Shown piece by piece: positions 51,745 to 59,353 of a stretch of DNA of 64,000 bases (position 1 is its first letter; each line of letters opens with the position of its first letter). The notes beneath the pieces are model-generated. The model saw only the letters and a program-made list of their open reading frames with translations. It made no database searches and was not told where the DNA came from. Both the position numbers and the translations under genes were made by a program. Source of the DNA: Neisseriaceae bacterium TC5R-5 (lineage in GTDB: Bacteria > Pseudomonadota > Gammaproteobacteria > Burkholderiales > Chromobacteriaceae); NCBI GenBank assembly GCA_020830965.2, contig JACCFC020000004.1, forward strand, positions 84,307 through 148,306, written 5' to 3'.

Positions 51745-52623
51745 TTATGACTCTAAATGACGAGCGCGTACATAACGCGGTAAAGCCCCACCCAGCGGAG
51801 CGAATAATAAAGAGAAGAGGTACAGCAGGCCCGCCAGTAAGATAATGGCTGGGCCAGAAGGCAACTCGAAGTGATAAGACAGAATCAACCCACCACAACC
51901 ACAGCCAAGCGCTATTGCAATCGACAAAACCAGCATGGTTTCCATACGTTCAGCCCATAAACGAGCGCTGATAGCAGGTAGCATCATCAAGCCCACGGCC
52001 ATCAGCGTTCCCATTGTCTGAAAACCAGCCACCAGATTAAGAACGACCAACATCAGAAACAATAGATGCCATAGCCCGCCACGGCCATCAACCGCTCGTA
52101 GATAGATGGGATCAAGACTTTCGAGTACTAAAGGACGGTAAATCAGCGCTAGGGTAAATAAGGTTAAGGAAGCGACAGTGCTGACCAGATAGAGGGCGGC
52201 ATTATCTACCGCCAACACCGAGCCAAACAAAATATGCATCAAGTCGATATTATTGCCACTGCGTGATACCAGTAACACACCAATGGCCAGTGATAATAGA
52301 TAAAAAGCCGCAAAGCTGGCATCCTCCCTGACACTAGTAAAACGCGTAGCCAGCCCAGCTAGTAGCGCTACCAGCACCCCAGCCACAAAACCACCTGCGC
52401 TCATCGCAGGCAGACTGAGGCCAGCCAGCATGAATCCTATTGCCGCACCCGGCAATACCGCGTGACTCATCGCATCACCCATCAGGCTCATGCGGCGCAT
52501 CACCAGAAATAGGCCAATAGGACCACTCCCCAGAGCCAAAGCCAGACAAGCCGCCAAGGCGCGCCGCATGAAAGCAAACTCGACAAAAGGACTAATCAAA
52601 ACATCGTAAGCCAAAGACCACAT
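51745..52623 (-). CDS. znuB: Zinc ABC transporter permease ZnuB
   Basis: A 292-residue integral membrane protein with eight or more hydrophobic segments. FMRRALAACLALALGSGPIG and RRMSLMGDAMSHAVLPGAA are typical of the ABC-3 metal permeases. Its ATG shares one base with the znuC stop (TAATG), indicating translational coupling. Confidence 0.95.
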   Translation of the reverse strand: MWSLAYDVLISPFVEFAFMRRALAACLALALGSGPIGLFLVMRRMSLMGDAMSHAVLPGAAIGFMLAGLSLPAMSAGGFVAGVLVALLAGLATRFTSVREDASFAAFYLLSLAIGVLLVSRSGNNIDLMHILFGSVLAVDNAALYLVSTVASLTLFTLALIYRPLVLESLDPIYLRAVDGRGGLWHLLFLMLVVLNLVAGFQTMGTLMAVGLMMLPAISARLWAERMETMLVLSIAIALGCGCGGLILSYHFELPSGPAIILLAGLLYLFSLLFAPLGGALPRYVRARHLES

Positions 52624-53366
52624 TAACCATGCCCCTCATCTACAGCACAAATCTCTGCTTGTGCATGCCAGTGTGCAGCAATCTCCACAGCTTTTTTCAG
52701 GTTCGCTGCCGATAGCACCTCACTAGTTTGTCCCCAGCTCACTACTTCTCTTGCCAGCAACATGGTCTGCGGAAAATAAGCACGCACCTGCTCCTCATCG
52801 TGCAGAACAGCAATAACCGTACGTCCTTCACTACGCCAACGGTTAACCAGCATCAATAAGTCACCGGTAGTTTTCGCATCCATCGCGGTAAAAGGCTCGT
52901 CAAGTAAAATCAGTTGCGCATCCTGCAAGAGAATTCTTGCAAACAACACACGTTGAAATTGTCCGCTGGACAAAGCGGCAATCGGCCGCAGCGCAAAATC
53001 AGCCAATCCTACCTGCTCAAGTGCCAGAACCGCCTGGTCGCGCCCGTGGCGACTAAGGCGGCCAAACGGCCCAGTAGCATGCCATAAGCCCGTACTGACC
53101 AACTCCAAGACACTTACCGGCACGCTACGATCTATCTCCGACTGCTGCGGTAGGTAAGCCATATCACAGCGTCTGAAGGCACCAAGACGAACGGTTCCCG
53201 CATCGGGCTTAAGCGCCCCTACCAAGGCTTTTAGCAAAGTACTTTTACCGGCGCCATTCGGCCCAAAAATGGCTGTCGCTTCGCCAATAACAAACTGGCC
53301 GCTAATATGATGTACTGCTGGACGGCGCTGATACGACACCGTCAGATTATCCAGGAGAATACTCAT
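52623..53366 (-). CDS. znuC: Zinc ABC transporter ATPase ZnuC
   Basis: A 247-residue ATPase. Walker A is FGPNGAGKST, the signature loop is ALSSGQFQRV, and Walker B is LILLDEPFTAMD. The start at 53366 follows GGAAGG and overlaps the stop of the His-rich microprotein (TGATG). The longer in-frame extension would lie inside that small gene and is rejected. Confidence 0.95.
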   Translation of the reverse strand: MSILLDNLTVSYQRRPAVHHISGQFVIGEATAIFGPNGAGKSTLLKALVGALKPDAGTVRLGAFRRCDMAYLPQQSEIDRSVPVSVLELVSTGLWHATGPFGRLSRHGRDQAVLALEQVGLADFALRPIAALSSGQFQRVLFARILLQDAQLILLDEPFTAMDAKTTGDLLMLVNRWRSEGRTVIAVLHDEEQVRAYFPQTMLLAREVVSWGQTSEVLSAANLKKAVEIAAHWHAQAEICAVDEGHG

Positions 53367-53536
53367 CACCCTTCCCCCAGAGCCCAAACGACTAATGCCC
53401 ATAACAGCAATAGCAAAATGCTAACAACAGCCAGTCGCTGCCAGGCGGACAAGGTCAATAAGCTGAATGGCGCACGCAGATTAGCCGGGGTTAAATGCTG
53501 ATGCTCATGTTTATGTTGATGTTTAAAATCATTCAT
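53366..53536 (-). CDS. His-rich single-pass membrane microprotein in the zinc operon
   Basis: A 56-residue protein. The N-terminus carries six His in KHQHKHEHQH (residues 5-14), a plausible metal-binding tail, then a polar region, then one hydrophobic segment (residues about 36-53, rich in Leu, Val and Trp) ending GEG. Its ATG overlaps the stop of the COG0523 GTPase by four bases (ATGA) and its TGA overlaps the ATG of znuC, so it is translated as part of the operon. No family was recognised. A role in handing zinc to or from the transporter or GTPase is inferred. Confidence 0.78.
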   Translation of the reverse strand: MNDFKHQHKHEHQHLTPANLRAPFSLLTLSAWQRLAVVSILLLLLWALVVWALGEG

Positions 53537-54456
53537 TCGAAACACGCTTTGAGACTTGCCTCAATTTTTGCGATATCAAACTCTGTACTAGCGATCAGTT
53601 CAAAACGACTATCCCGCCGCCAAGAAACTTGCGTTGCCCCCCACTGCCCCTCAGCCCAGTTCAACCACACCCAACTATCCAACACATTGAATACTCCCTT
53701 GGCGCGTAATAGTCCCGGGACTAGCTTGGGTAAGTGATCGAACCAGTGTGTGAGGCGCTCTCCGTCAAAGGCCTGCTCCGGCGGAAAAGTCCAGCCCATA
53801 CTGGCCCACTGTAGCGTCGCCTCTGCCGATATCGCTGGGCGATAACGCGGCTTCGAGATGAGCGCCGCATTAAGCCAATCGACTTCTAATTCCCCATTGC
53901 GCACTTCTGCTATCAGGGATTTGGGTGGGAACATGGCCGCCGCCTGACGCCGGAATGCTTCCATCGTCGGGATATCAGCCATATCAACTTTATTGGCCAC
54001 CAGCACATCCGCAATCGCCACTTGGTCACGAAACAAGGGCTGACGCTGATAATCGCTCTGAATAAACTGTCGGGGATCAACTAGTGTCAGCACTGCCCCC
54101 ACTTCGAGAGCATCGCCTAAGGGTTTGGCGCGTAACTCATCAATCACCCCCGCCGCGTGCGCAAGACCACTAGCCTCTACCAGCAAGCGATCTGGGCGTT
54201 CACGCCGCAGTAAAGTTGCCACGGTAGCTGTCATTTGTGGCCCGGCCACACAGCACAGACAGCCTCCAGCAATTTCTGCCACCGGCAAATCATCATTCAG
54301 CAGGGCCGCACCATCGATCCCCACCTCACCAAACTCGTTCACAATCACCGCCCATTTTTCATTGCTGGGCCGATGCTCAATCAAATGACGTAAAGCAGTG
54401 GTCTTACCCACCCCTAAAAAGCCGGTAAATAGATTAACAATGGTTTTTTTCATCAT
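53533..54456 (-). CDS. COG0523-family zinc-related GTPase (CobW/ZNG1/ZigA type)
   Basis: A 307-residue GTPase. Walker A is GFLGVGKTT, and the metal-binding CxCC motif is GGCLCC; NKVDMAD is the guanine-specificity loop. The C-terminal CobW domain spans about 190-305. Such GTPases act as zinc metallochaperones under zinc limitation. Placement directly after zur and before znuCBA fits that role. Two adjacent start codons (MMKK) are possible. Confidence 0.93.
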   Translation of the reverse strand: MMKKTIVNLFTGFLGVGKTTALRHLIEHRPSNEKWAVIVNEFGEVGIDGAALLNDDLPVAEIAGGCLCCVAGPQMTATVATLLRRERPDRLLVEASGLAHAAGVIDELRAKPLGDALEVGAVLTLVDPRQFIQSDYQRQPLFRDQVAIADVLVANKVDMADIPTMEAFRRQAAAMFPPKSLIAEVRNGELEVDWLNAALISKPRYRPAISAEATLQWASMGWTFPPEQAFDGERLTHWFDHLPKLVPGLLRAKGVFNVLDSWVWLNWAEGQWGATQVSWRRDSRFELIASTEFDIAKIEASLKACFE

Positions 54457-54481
54457 GCTTTATCAAAAGTGAGAACTCGCC

Positions 54482-54916
54482 TTAGACCTGGCAACGATCA
54501 CAAACACCTGCCAGTAATGGATTTTGCTGACTTAATGTAAAGGTGACGGTGCTAGCCGCCTCACGTAACACTGCCAGACTAGCGCTAGCATCAATCTCCT
54601 GCACCTTGCCGCACAGCTGGCATACCAGAATCAGGCTTTCGTGTTGACAATCAAAATGATCGCAAACAATAAAACCATTTAAGGCTTCAACCTTGTGTAA
54701 TAAGCCATGCTCTACCAAAAAATCCAATGCCCGATAAACAGTAGGTGGTGCAGCAACACCACGCTGCTCTTGCAGCGCAGCTAAAACTTGGTAAGCCTTA
54801 ATCACACCTTGTTGTGATAAAACTATTTCTAACACCTGCCGACGCAAAGCCGTTAATTTACTGCCTCGTTGCGCACAATGCCGCTCAGCTGCTACCACAT
54901 AGGCACGGATATCCAT
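54482..54916 (-). CDS. zur: Zinc uptake regulator Zur (Fur family)
   Basis: A 144-residue repressor. The HTH region is APPTVYRALDFLVEHGLLHK; the structural zinc site is formed by CQLCG and the C-terminal CDRCQV. The ATG at 54916 follows GGGAGGTG, so it is preferred to the GTG at 54922. It is the first gene of the operon and lies 25 bases before the COG0523 gene. A palindromic operator candidate just upstream suggests autoregulation. Confidence 0.93.
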   Translation of the reverse strand: MDIRAYVVAAERHCAQRGSKLTALRRQVLEIVLSQQGVIKAYQVLAALQEQRGVAAPPTVYRALDFLVEHGLLHKVEALNGFIVCDHFDCQHESLILVCQLCGKVQEIDASASLAVLREAASTVTFTLSQQNPLLAGVCDRCQV

Positions 54917-54939
54917 AGACACCTCCCTTGACCGGTCAT

Positions 54940-54958
54940 AATGTTACTCTATAACATT
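54940..54958 (-). promoter_or_regulatory. Candidate Zur box
   Basis: AATGTTACTCTATAACATT: AATGTTA and TAACATT arms, AT-rich and similar in length and pattern to Zur operators (TGTTATAATATAACA-like). It begins 24 bases upstream of the zur start, overlapping the probable promoter. Confidence 0.72.
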
Positions 54959-55075
54959 TCTGATTAACAAGTTTTATAGATTTATGATTTCTTAAAACAG
55001 GCAGCACATGCTAAGCTCACACGCCTATTGTCAAGGCCATATCTATTTTTTGTTCTTATTTAAGGGGAATAAATT

Positions 55076-55504
55076 ATGAAGAAATTACTCTATGTCATGC
55101 TGGCAACCCTATTGGCTGGATCAGCTTTTGCTGATTCAATAAAAGAACGCCAAGAAATCTTTAAACAGTACAAGCCCGTAGTTGGAAACATGGGCAAGAT
55201 GGTTAAAGGTGAGAAGCCTTACAACAAAGACGAATTTGCCAAACTGGCCAGCGAGTTAGAGGCGTTATCACAAAAACCCTGGCAGCATTTCCCTGCTGGC
55301 AGTAATAAAGGTAAGACTGAGGCGAAGCCAGAGATTTGGAGTAAGCCTACCGAATGGCAGCAGGCAATCGACAATCATAAAGCTGCCACAGCCAAACTAA
55401 AGCAGGTAAGCGCTAACGGCGATTTGGCTGCTATTAAAGTTCAGTTTGGTGCGACACAAAAAACCTGCAAAGCCTGTCACGATTCTTTTCGCCAAAAAGA
55501 CTAA
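55076..55504 (+). CDS. Cytochrome c' family protein (first of a pair)
   Basis: A 142-residue periplasmic protein with a signal peptide (cleavage near SAFADS) and one C-terminal heme c motif CKACH, followed by DSFRQKD. The four-helix cytochrome c' pattern is supported by the distal ERQEIFKQYKPVVGNMGKMV. These hemoproteins bind NO or CO or carry electrons. GGGGAATAAATT lies before the ATG. A similar protein is encoded after repeat copy 8. Confidence 0.88.
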   Translation: MKKLLYVMLATLLAGSAFADSIKERQEIFKQYKPVVGNMGKMVKGEKPYNKDEFAKLASELEALSQKPWQHFPAGSNKGKTEAKPEIWSKPTEWQQAIDNHKAATAKLKQVSANGDLAAIKVQFGATQKTCKACHDSFRQKD

Positions 55505-55531
55505 GCAACACACTCTTTGTACCCAGTACTA

Positions 55532-55631
55532 AGAGCCGCTAACAACCACTCGAAGAGCCCCTAAGCAAGATGCGTCGACGCAGACAGTACCAGTGGCGCG
55601 ATGCTGGATCAGAGGGGTTGTTAGCGGCTCT
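55532..55631. repeat. Palindromic repeat, copy 8 (100 bp)
   Basis: Ends AGAGCCGCTAACAACC and GGTTGTTAGCGGCTCT with the GACGCAGACAGTACC core; the AAGGAGGTGCA segment is shortened. It lies between the two cytochrome c' genes, 28 bases after the first stop. Confidence 0.87.
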
Positions 55632-55694
55632 AAGGCCCGTGCATGCGGGCTTAGTTTTTTACGTTCGATAATGCCTTATTCACCGCCAAGCATC

Positions 55695-56132
55695 ATGAAA
55701 AAAACTCCAATCCTTTTTGCTATCGTTTTATTGGCCGCTTCACCATTGATGGCGGCCACCCCAGTTGAAAGCAGACAGCAAGCCTTTAAAAAAATCCTAC
55801 TTTCTTTCGAACCTATGGGCGTCATGCTACGTGGTTATCAGCCTTATAAAAAAGACAGCTTTATTCACTATGCCGACACTTTGCAACAAATTGCGGCGGA
55901 GCCATTCATTCACTTTCCAGCCAATAGCATCAGCGGTAATAGCCGTGCCAAAACAGAAATCTGGAGCCAACCCACCAAATTCCAGCAGGCAAAAGAACAT
56001 TTTTTACAATCTGTCACAGAGCTAAGTCATACAGCTCATAGCGCTGATCTGGCTGCAGTCAAGCAAAGCTATGCCCGGGTCGCACAAAGCTGTAAAGCTT
56101 GCCACGATGGTTTTCGTGGCCCCAAGAAATAA
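55695..56132 (+). CDS. Cytochrome c' family protein (second of a pair)
   Basis: A 145-residue paralogue of the preceding gene, sharing the order of motifs (QQAFKKILLSFEPMGVMLRG, WSQPTKFQQA, CKACHDGFRGPKK). Signal peptide ends PLMAATP. The start at 55695 is used because the upstream 34 in-frame codons lie partly in repeat copy 8. Probable periplasmic heme protein. Confidence 0.87.
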   Translation: MKKTPILFAIVLLAASPLMAATPVESRQQAFKKILLSFEPMGVMLRGYQPYKKDSFIHYADTLQQIAAEPFIHFPANSISGNSRAKTEIWSQPTKFQQAKEHFLQSVTELSHTAHSADLAAVKQSYARVAQSCKACHDGFRGPKK

Positions 56133-56418
56133 ACATCGAAACGGCTAGCAGTACTAGCCTATCTACCACTTGCCGAAGCGGACATGCAGATCGGCATTCA
56201 CTACAGATCATCAGCAGGATCCGACTGCGGCTCTATTTGCCAGATGAACAATCTGCTTAGCCATTAGCATTCATATTGCATAAATCAAGGTGCTCGCTTG
56301 CTTAATTTATAGGCTAATAAGCTTTTGGAAAACACTTGGCCGACAAAACCTAATCACAAACTATTTAAATCAGTGCTATATCCCAACATGTAGAGATTAA
56401 TTTCAGACCGAGGCAAGA

Positions 56419-57096
56419 ATGCGTACCATAGGCATGTTGGGTGGACAAAGCTGGGAAACCACCGCGTTTTACTATCGGGTGATCAATAGCGCGGTACGGC
56501 GCCAATTAGGAGGGCAAACTACCGCCAACTTTATTCTCCACAGTCTTAACTTGGCAGACATTGATAGCCAACAGGTGGCAGCAATGCTGACCAAAAATGC
56601 GCTCGATCTTGAGCTGTCGGGAGCCGGGTTTGTGATGCTGGGTACAGATAGCCTTCACTATATTGCCGGTCAGATTGAACGTGAGTTACGCATCCCCTTC
56701 CTACACTTGGCCGACCCCACCGCTATTGCACTATTACAAGCGGGAATTCAACGGGTGGCACTGCTGAGTAGCTCCTTGGGACTAAACGCCATAGAGCGCA
56801 CTAGTTACCAACAGCGCTTGAACGAGTATGGGATTCAATTAGATCTGCCGAGTGAGGAACAAAAAGAAACGCTTTATCAGCTACAGCAACAGCAGTGGCG
56901 CTATGGCAAACCCACACCGGAGTCAGCAACGCGCTTATTAACTATTGCTAACACCATGGCAGCCCAGGGCGCGCAAGCCATTATTATCGGTTGCACCGCA
57001 CTAGATCAGCAGCTCAATGCAGACAATAGTCCGCTACCGATTTTTAATACTAATCTGTTACATGCAGAAGCAGGGGCGGCCTTGGCCATCAGTTAG
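56419..57096 (+). CDS. Aspartate/glutamate racemase family protein (YgeA-like)
   Basis: A 225-residue cofactor-independent racemase. It opens TIGMLGGQSWETTAFYY. The N-terminal active-site residue is Thr (GTDSLH, T76) and the C-terminal one is Cys (IIIGCTALDQQ, C192), the Thr/Cys pair I recall from E. coli YgeA (L/D-glutamate/aspartate-specific). The usual Glu after GCT is Ala here. The substrate is not certain. No peptidoglycan gene is adjacent. Confidence 0.85.
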   Translation: MRTIGMLGGQSWETTAFYYRVINSAVRRQLGGQTTANFILHSLNLADIDSQQVAAMLTKNALDLELSGAGFVMLGTDSLHYIAGQIERELRIPFLHLADPTAIALLQAGIQRVALLSSSLGLNAIERTSYQQRLNEYGIQLDLPSEEQKETLYQLQQQQWRYGKPTPESATRLLTIANTMAAQGAQAIIIGCTALDQQLNADNSPLPIFNTNLLHAEAGAALAIS

Positions 57097-57110
57097 TAGG
57101 GCATATCGTG

Positions 57111-58127
57111 TTACAAGCTGCGTCCTAATATCGGGGCCAGCTTGCGCAATTCAGCTAGTAAATCACTAAACGCTGCAGGCGATAATACTTGGTCTGCCTC
57201 ACACAAGGCCTTAGCAGGCTGCGGATGCACATTTAATATCAAACCATCTGCCCCTGCGGCCAGCGCTGCCTTAGCTAAAGCAGGTACTAACCAAGCCTTA
57301 CCGGCGGCCTGACTGGGAGCAGCGATAACGGGTAAATGAGTTTCACGTTTTAAGAATGGGATGGCAGCAATATCTAAGGTGTGGCGATAAGATGACTCAA
57401 AACTGCGGATACCACTCTCACAGAAAATAATATTGTGATTTCCCCCCGCAGCGATGTACTCAGCAGCCATCAACCATTCGCTCAGCGTGGCAGACACGCC
57501 TCGCTTCAGAATTACCGGCTTGTTCAACCGTCCAACCTCTTTAAGTAACTCCACATTATGCATGCTGCGCGCACCAATCTGGATCACATCTATGCCTTGT
57601 TGTAGCAGCACTTCCAGCATACTGATATCCGCCAGTTCGGCCACCACTGGCAAAGCCTGTGTCAGCCCAGCCTGCTGCAAATATTCCAAACCCAACACAC
57701 CCAGCCCCTGAAAAGCATAGGGAGAGGCATACTGTTTAAACACTCCTGCGTATAACAGCGCAGCGCCATTATCTTTAACCAATACTGCGCTTTCCTGCAT
57801 TTGCTGCTCTGACTCAACAGCTGGCGGCCCGGCAATAATTTGTACTACCTGACCACCAAACGGTCGACCTCGCACCTGCACAATACTATCTTCGGGATGG
57901 ATTTCCCGCGAAACAATCCGATACTCACGCACCACCCGCATCGCGCGCTCGACCCCTGGCATCGTCTCAAACCACTCCACTAACAGGCTGCGTTCATCCC
58001 CCACCGCTCCGATGATGGTGTGTTCTGCCCCTTTGGAAATATGTTCGCTTAGGCCTGCTTGTCGAATTTTGGCAATCACCGCCTGTATATACGCTTCCGG
58101 TGCCTGTCGGCTCATGACAATAATCAT
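57111..58127 (-). CDS. DAHP synthase-like protein (type I-beta) lacking the expected metal ligands
   Basis: A 338-residue protein matching 3-deoxy-7-phosphoheptulonate synthase with an N-terminal ferredoxin-like regulatory domain (1-85) and a TIM barrel. Family metal ligands are missing: AGPC reads AGPP (P102), DPSH reads APSQ (Q273), EVHP reads NVHP (N299), and the last Asp is not visible. The E4P-binding KPRTSPY reads KQYASPY. The rest, including KPVILKRG and SGIRSFESSYRHTLD, is conserved. It may be a pseudoenzyme or a metal-independent aldol enzyme. It lies 67 bases after pheA; a hairpin covers its start. Confidence 0.85.
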   Translation of the reverse strand: MIIVMSRQAPEAYIQAVIAKIRQAGLSEHISKGAEHTIIGAVGDERSLLVEWFETMPGVERAMRVVREYRIVSREIHPEDSIVQVRGRPFGGQVVQIIAGPPAVESEQQMQESAVLVKDNGAALLYAGVFKQYASPYAFQGLGVLGLEYLQQAGLTQALPVVAELADISMLEVLLQQGIDVIQIGARSMHNVELLKEVGRLNKPVILKRGVSATLSEWLMAAEYIAAGGNHNIIFCESGIRSFESSYRHTLDIAAIPFLKRETHLPVIAAPSQAAGKAWLVPALAKAALAAGADGLILNVHPQPAKALCEADQVLSPAAFSDLLAELRKLAPILGRSL

Positions 58128-58164
58128 CGGCTCTCTCCTCTAGAAACAAGAAGGAGCCGATGAT
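58123..58164 (-). promoter_or_regulatory. Hairpin covering the ribosome binding site and start codon
   Basis: On the minus strand ATCATCGGCTC pairs with GAGCCGATGAT over 11 bases, and the right arm contains the ATG of the DAHP-synthase-like gene. The 5' arm continues as CTCCTT, which can also pair with AGGAG in the loop. Translation would therefore need coupling from pheA or a factor that opens the structure. Confidence 0.65.
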
Positions 58165-58194
58165 CAGCCCCTCATTACCTGCATTAAACCGGCC

Positions 58195-59268
58195 TTACAA
58201 CACCGCTACCGGGTAGGAACCCAGCACTTTAACAAAAGAAGTTCCTCCGGCTAACCCATCCAGAACCAGACGAACCTTCTCATCACTACGGTGACCTTCT
58301 AGATCGATAAAAAATACATAGTCCCATAAGCCGGTGCGTGATGGGCGTGACTCAAACTTCGTCATCGACACACCATTACCGGCCACTGGTGCCAATAGGT
58401 CATACATTGCACCCGGACGATTAGGTGTTGAGACGACAATAGAGGTTTTGTCACGGCCACTAGGCATCGTCTCCTGCAAACCCAGCACTAAGAAGCGAGT
58501 GGTGTTGTTAGGTTCATCTTCAATATTTTCCGCCAGCTTAAATAGTGTGTAGCGCTCTGCTGCGGCCTGTCCGGCAATGGCCGCGGCAGCGACATCCTCG
58601 CTAGCCAGCCGCGCCGCTTCAGCATTGCTGGCCACCGAAATACGCTCCACCGAAGCAGGCAACTGTTTATTCAACCATTCATGACATTGAGCCAAGGCTT
58701 GTGCATGCGCGTATACCCGACAAACCCCCTCCATCCCTTCATGCCGACGCAGTAAGTGATGATGTACGCGCAGCACAACCTCGCCGCAAATCTGCAAAGG
58801 ACTGCTTACCATTAAATCTAACGTACGCCCTACTGCGCCTTCGGTAGAGTTCTCTACCGGTGCCACCACATAATCCAGACTGCGTGACTCCACTAAACGA
58901 AACGCCTCATCAATGGAACTGCATGCTACCGCCTGGGCTGCATGGCCAAAATGCTTGAGTGCCGCTAATTGAGTGAATGTTCCTTCCGGCCCAAGATAAG
59001 CAATCGACAATGGCTTTTCCAGAGCGAGGCACTCCGACATCACCTCGCGAAACAAACGCGCGACCGCTTCATCCGCCAAAGGCCCAGCATTCTGCTGCTT
59101 AATACGACGTAATACTTGAGCCTCACGCTCCGGGCGGTAAATCACTCCCCCCCCTTTAATTTCACCAATTTCACGAGCATGAGAGGCACGTTGATTAAGT
59201 AACTGAAGAATTTGAACATCAATGCTATCAATAGCATCACGGTGTTGCTTAAGTTGTGATTCCGACAC
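58195..59268 (-). CDS. pheA: Chorismate mutase/prephenate dehydratase (P-protein)
   Basis: A 357-residue bifunctional enzyme of phenylalanine synthesis. Order: chorismate mutase (1-85, HRDAIDSIDVQILQLLNQRA), prephenate dehydratase (about 90-270, ENSTEGAVGRTLDLM), ACT domain with SRPSRTGLWDYVFFID. The ACT domain would give feedback inhibition by Phe. It is followed by the DAHP-synthase-like gene on the same strand. Confidence 0.95.
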   Translation of the reverse strand: MSESQLKQHRDAIDSIDVQILQLLNQRASHAREIGEIKGGGVIYRPEREAQVLRRIKQQNAGPLADEAVARLFREVMSECLALEKPLSIAYLGPEGTFTQLAALKHFGHAAQAVACSSIDEAFRLVESRSLDYVVAPVENSTEGAVGRTLDLMVSSPLQICGEVVLRVHHHLLRRHEGMEGVCRVYAHAQALAQCHEWLNKQLPASVERISVASNAEAARLASEDVAAAAIAGQAAAERYTLFKLAENIEDEPNNTTRFLVLGLQETMPSGRDKTSIVVSTPNRPGAMYDLLAPVAGNGVSMTKFESRPSRTGLWDYVFFIDLEGHRSDEKVRLVLDGLAGGTSFVKVLGSYPVAVL

Positions 59269-59353
59269 GATGGTTAATCTTTCACAAAAAGAAGGGGTGA
59301 CTCAAAAAACAGGTACACACCTTAGCGGGATATAACAGTCAGCTAGATAACGG

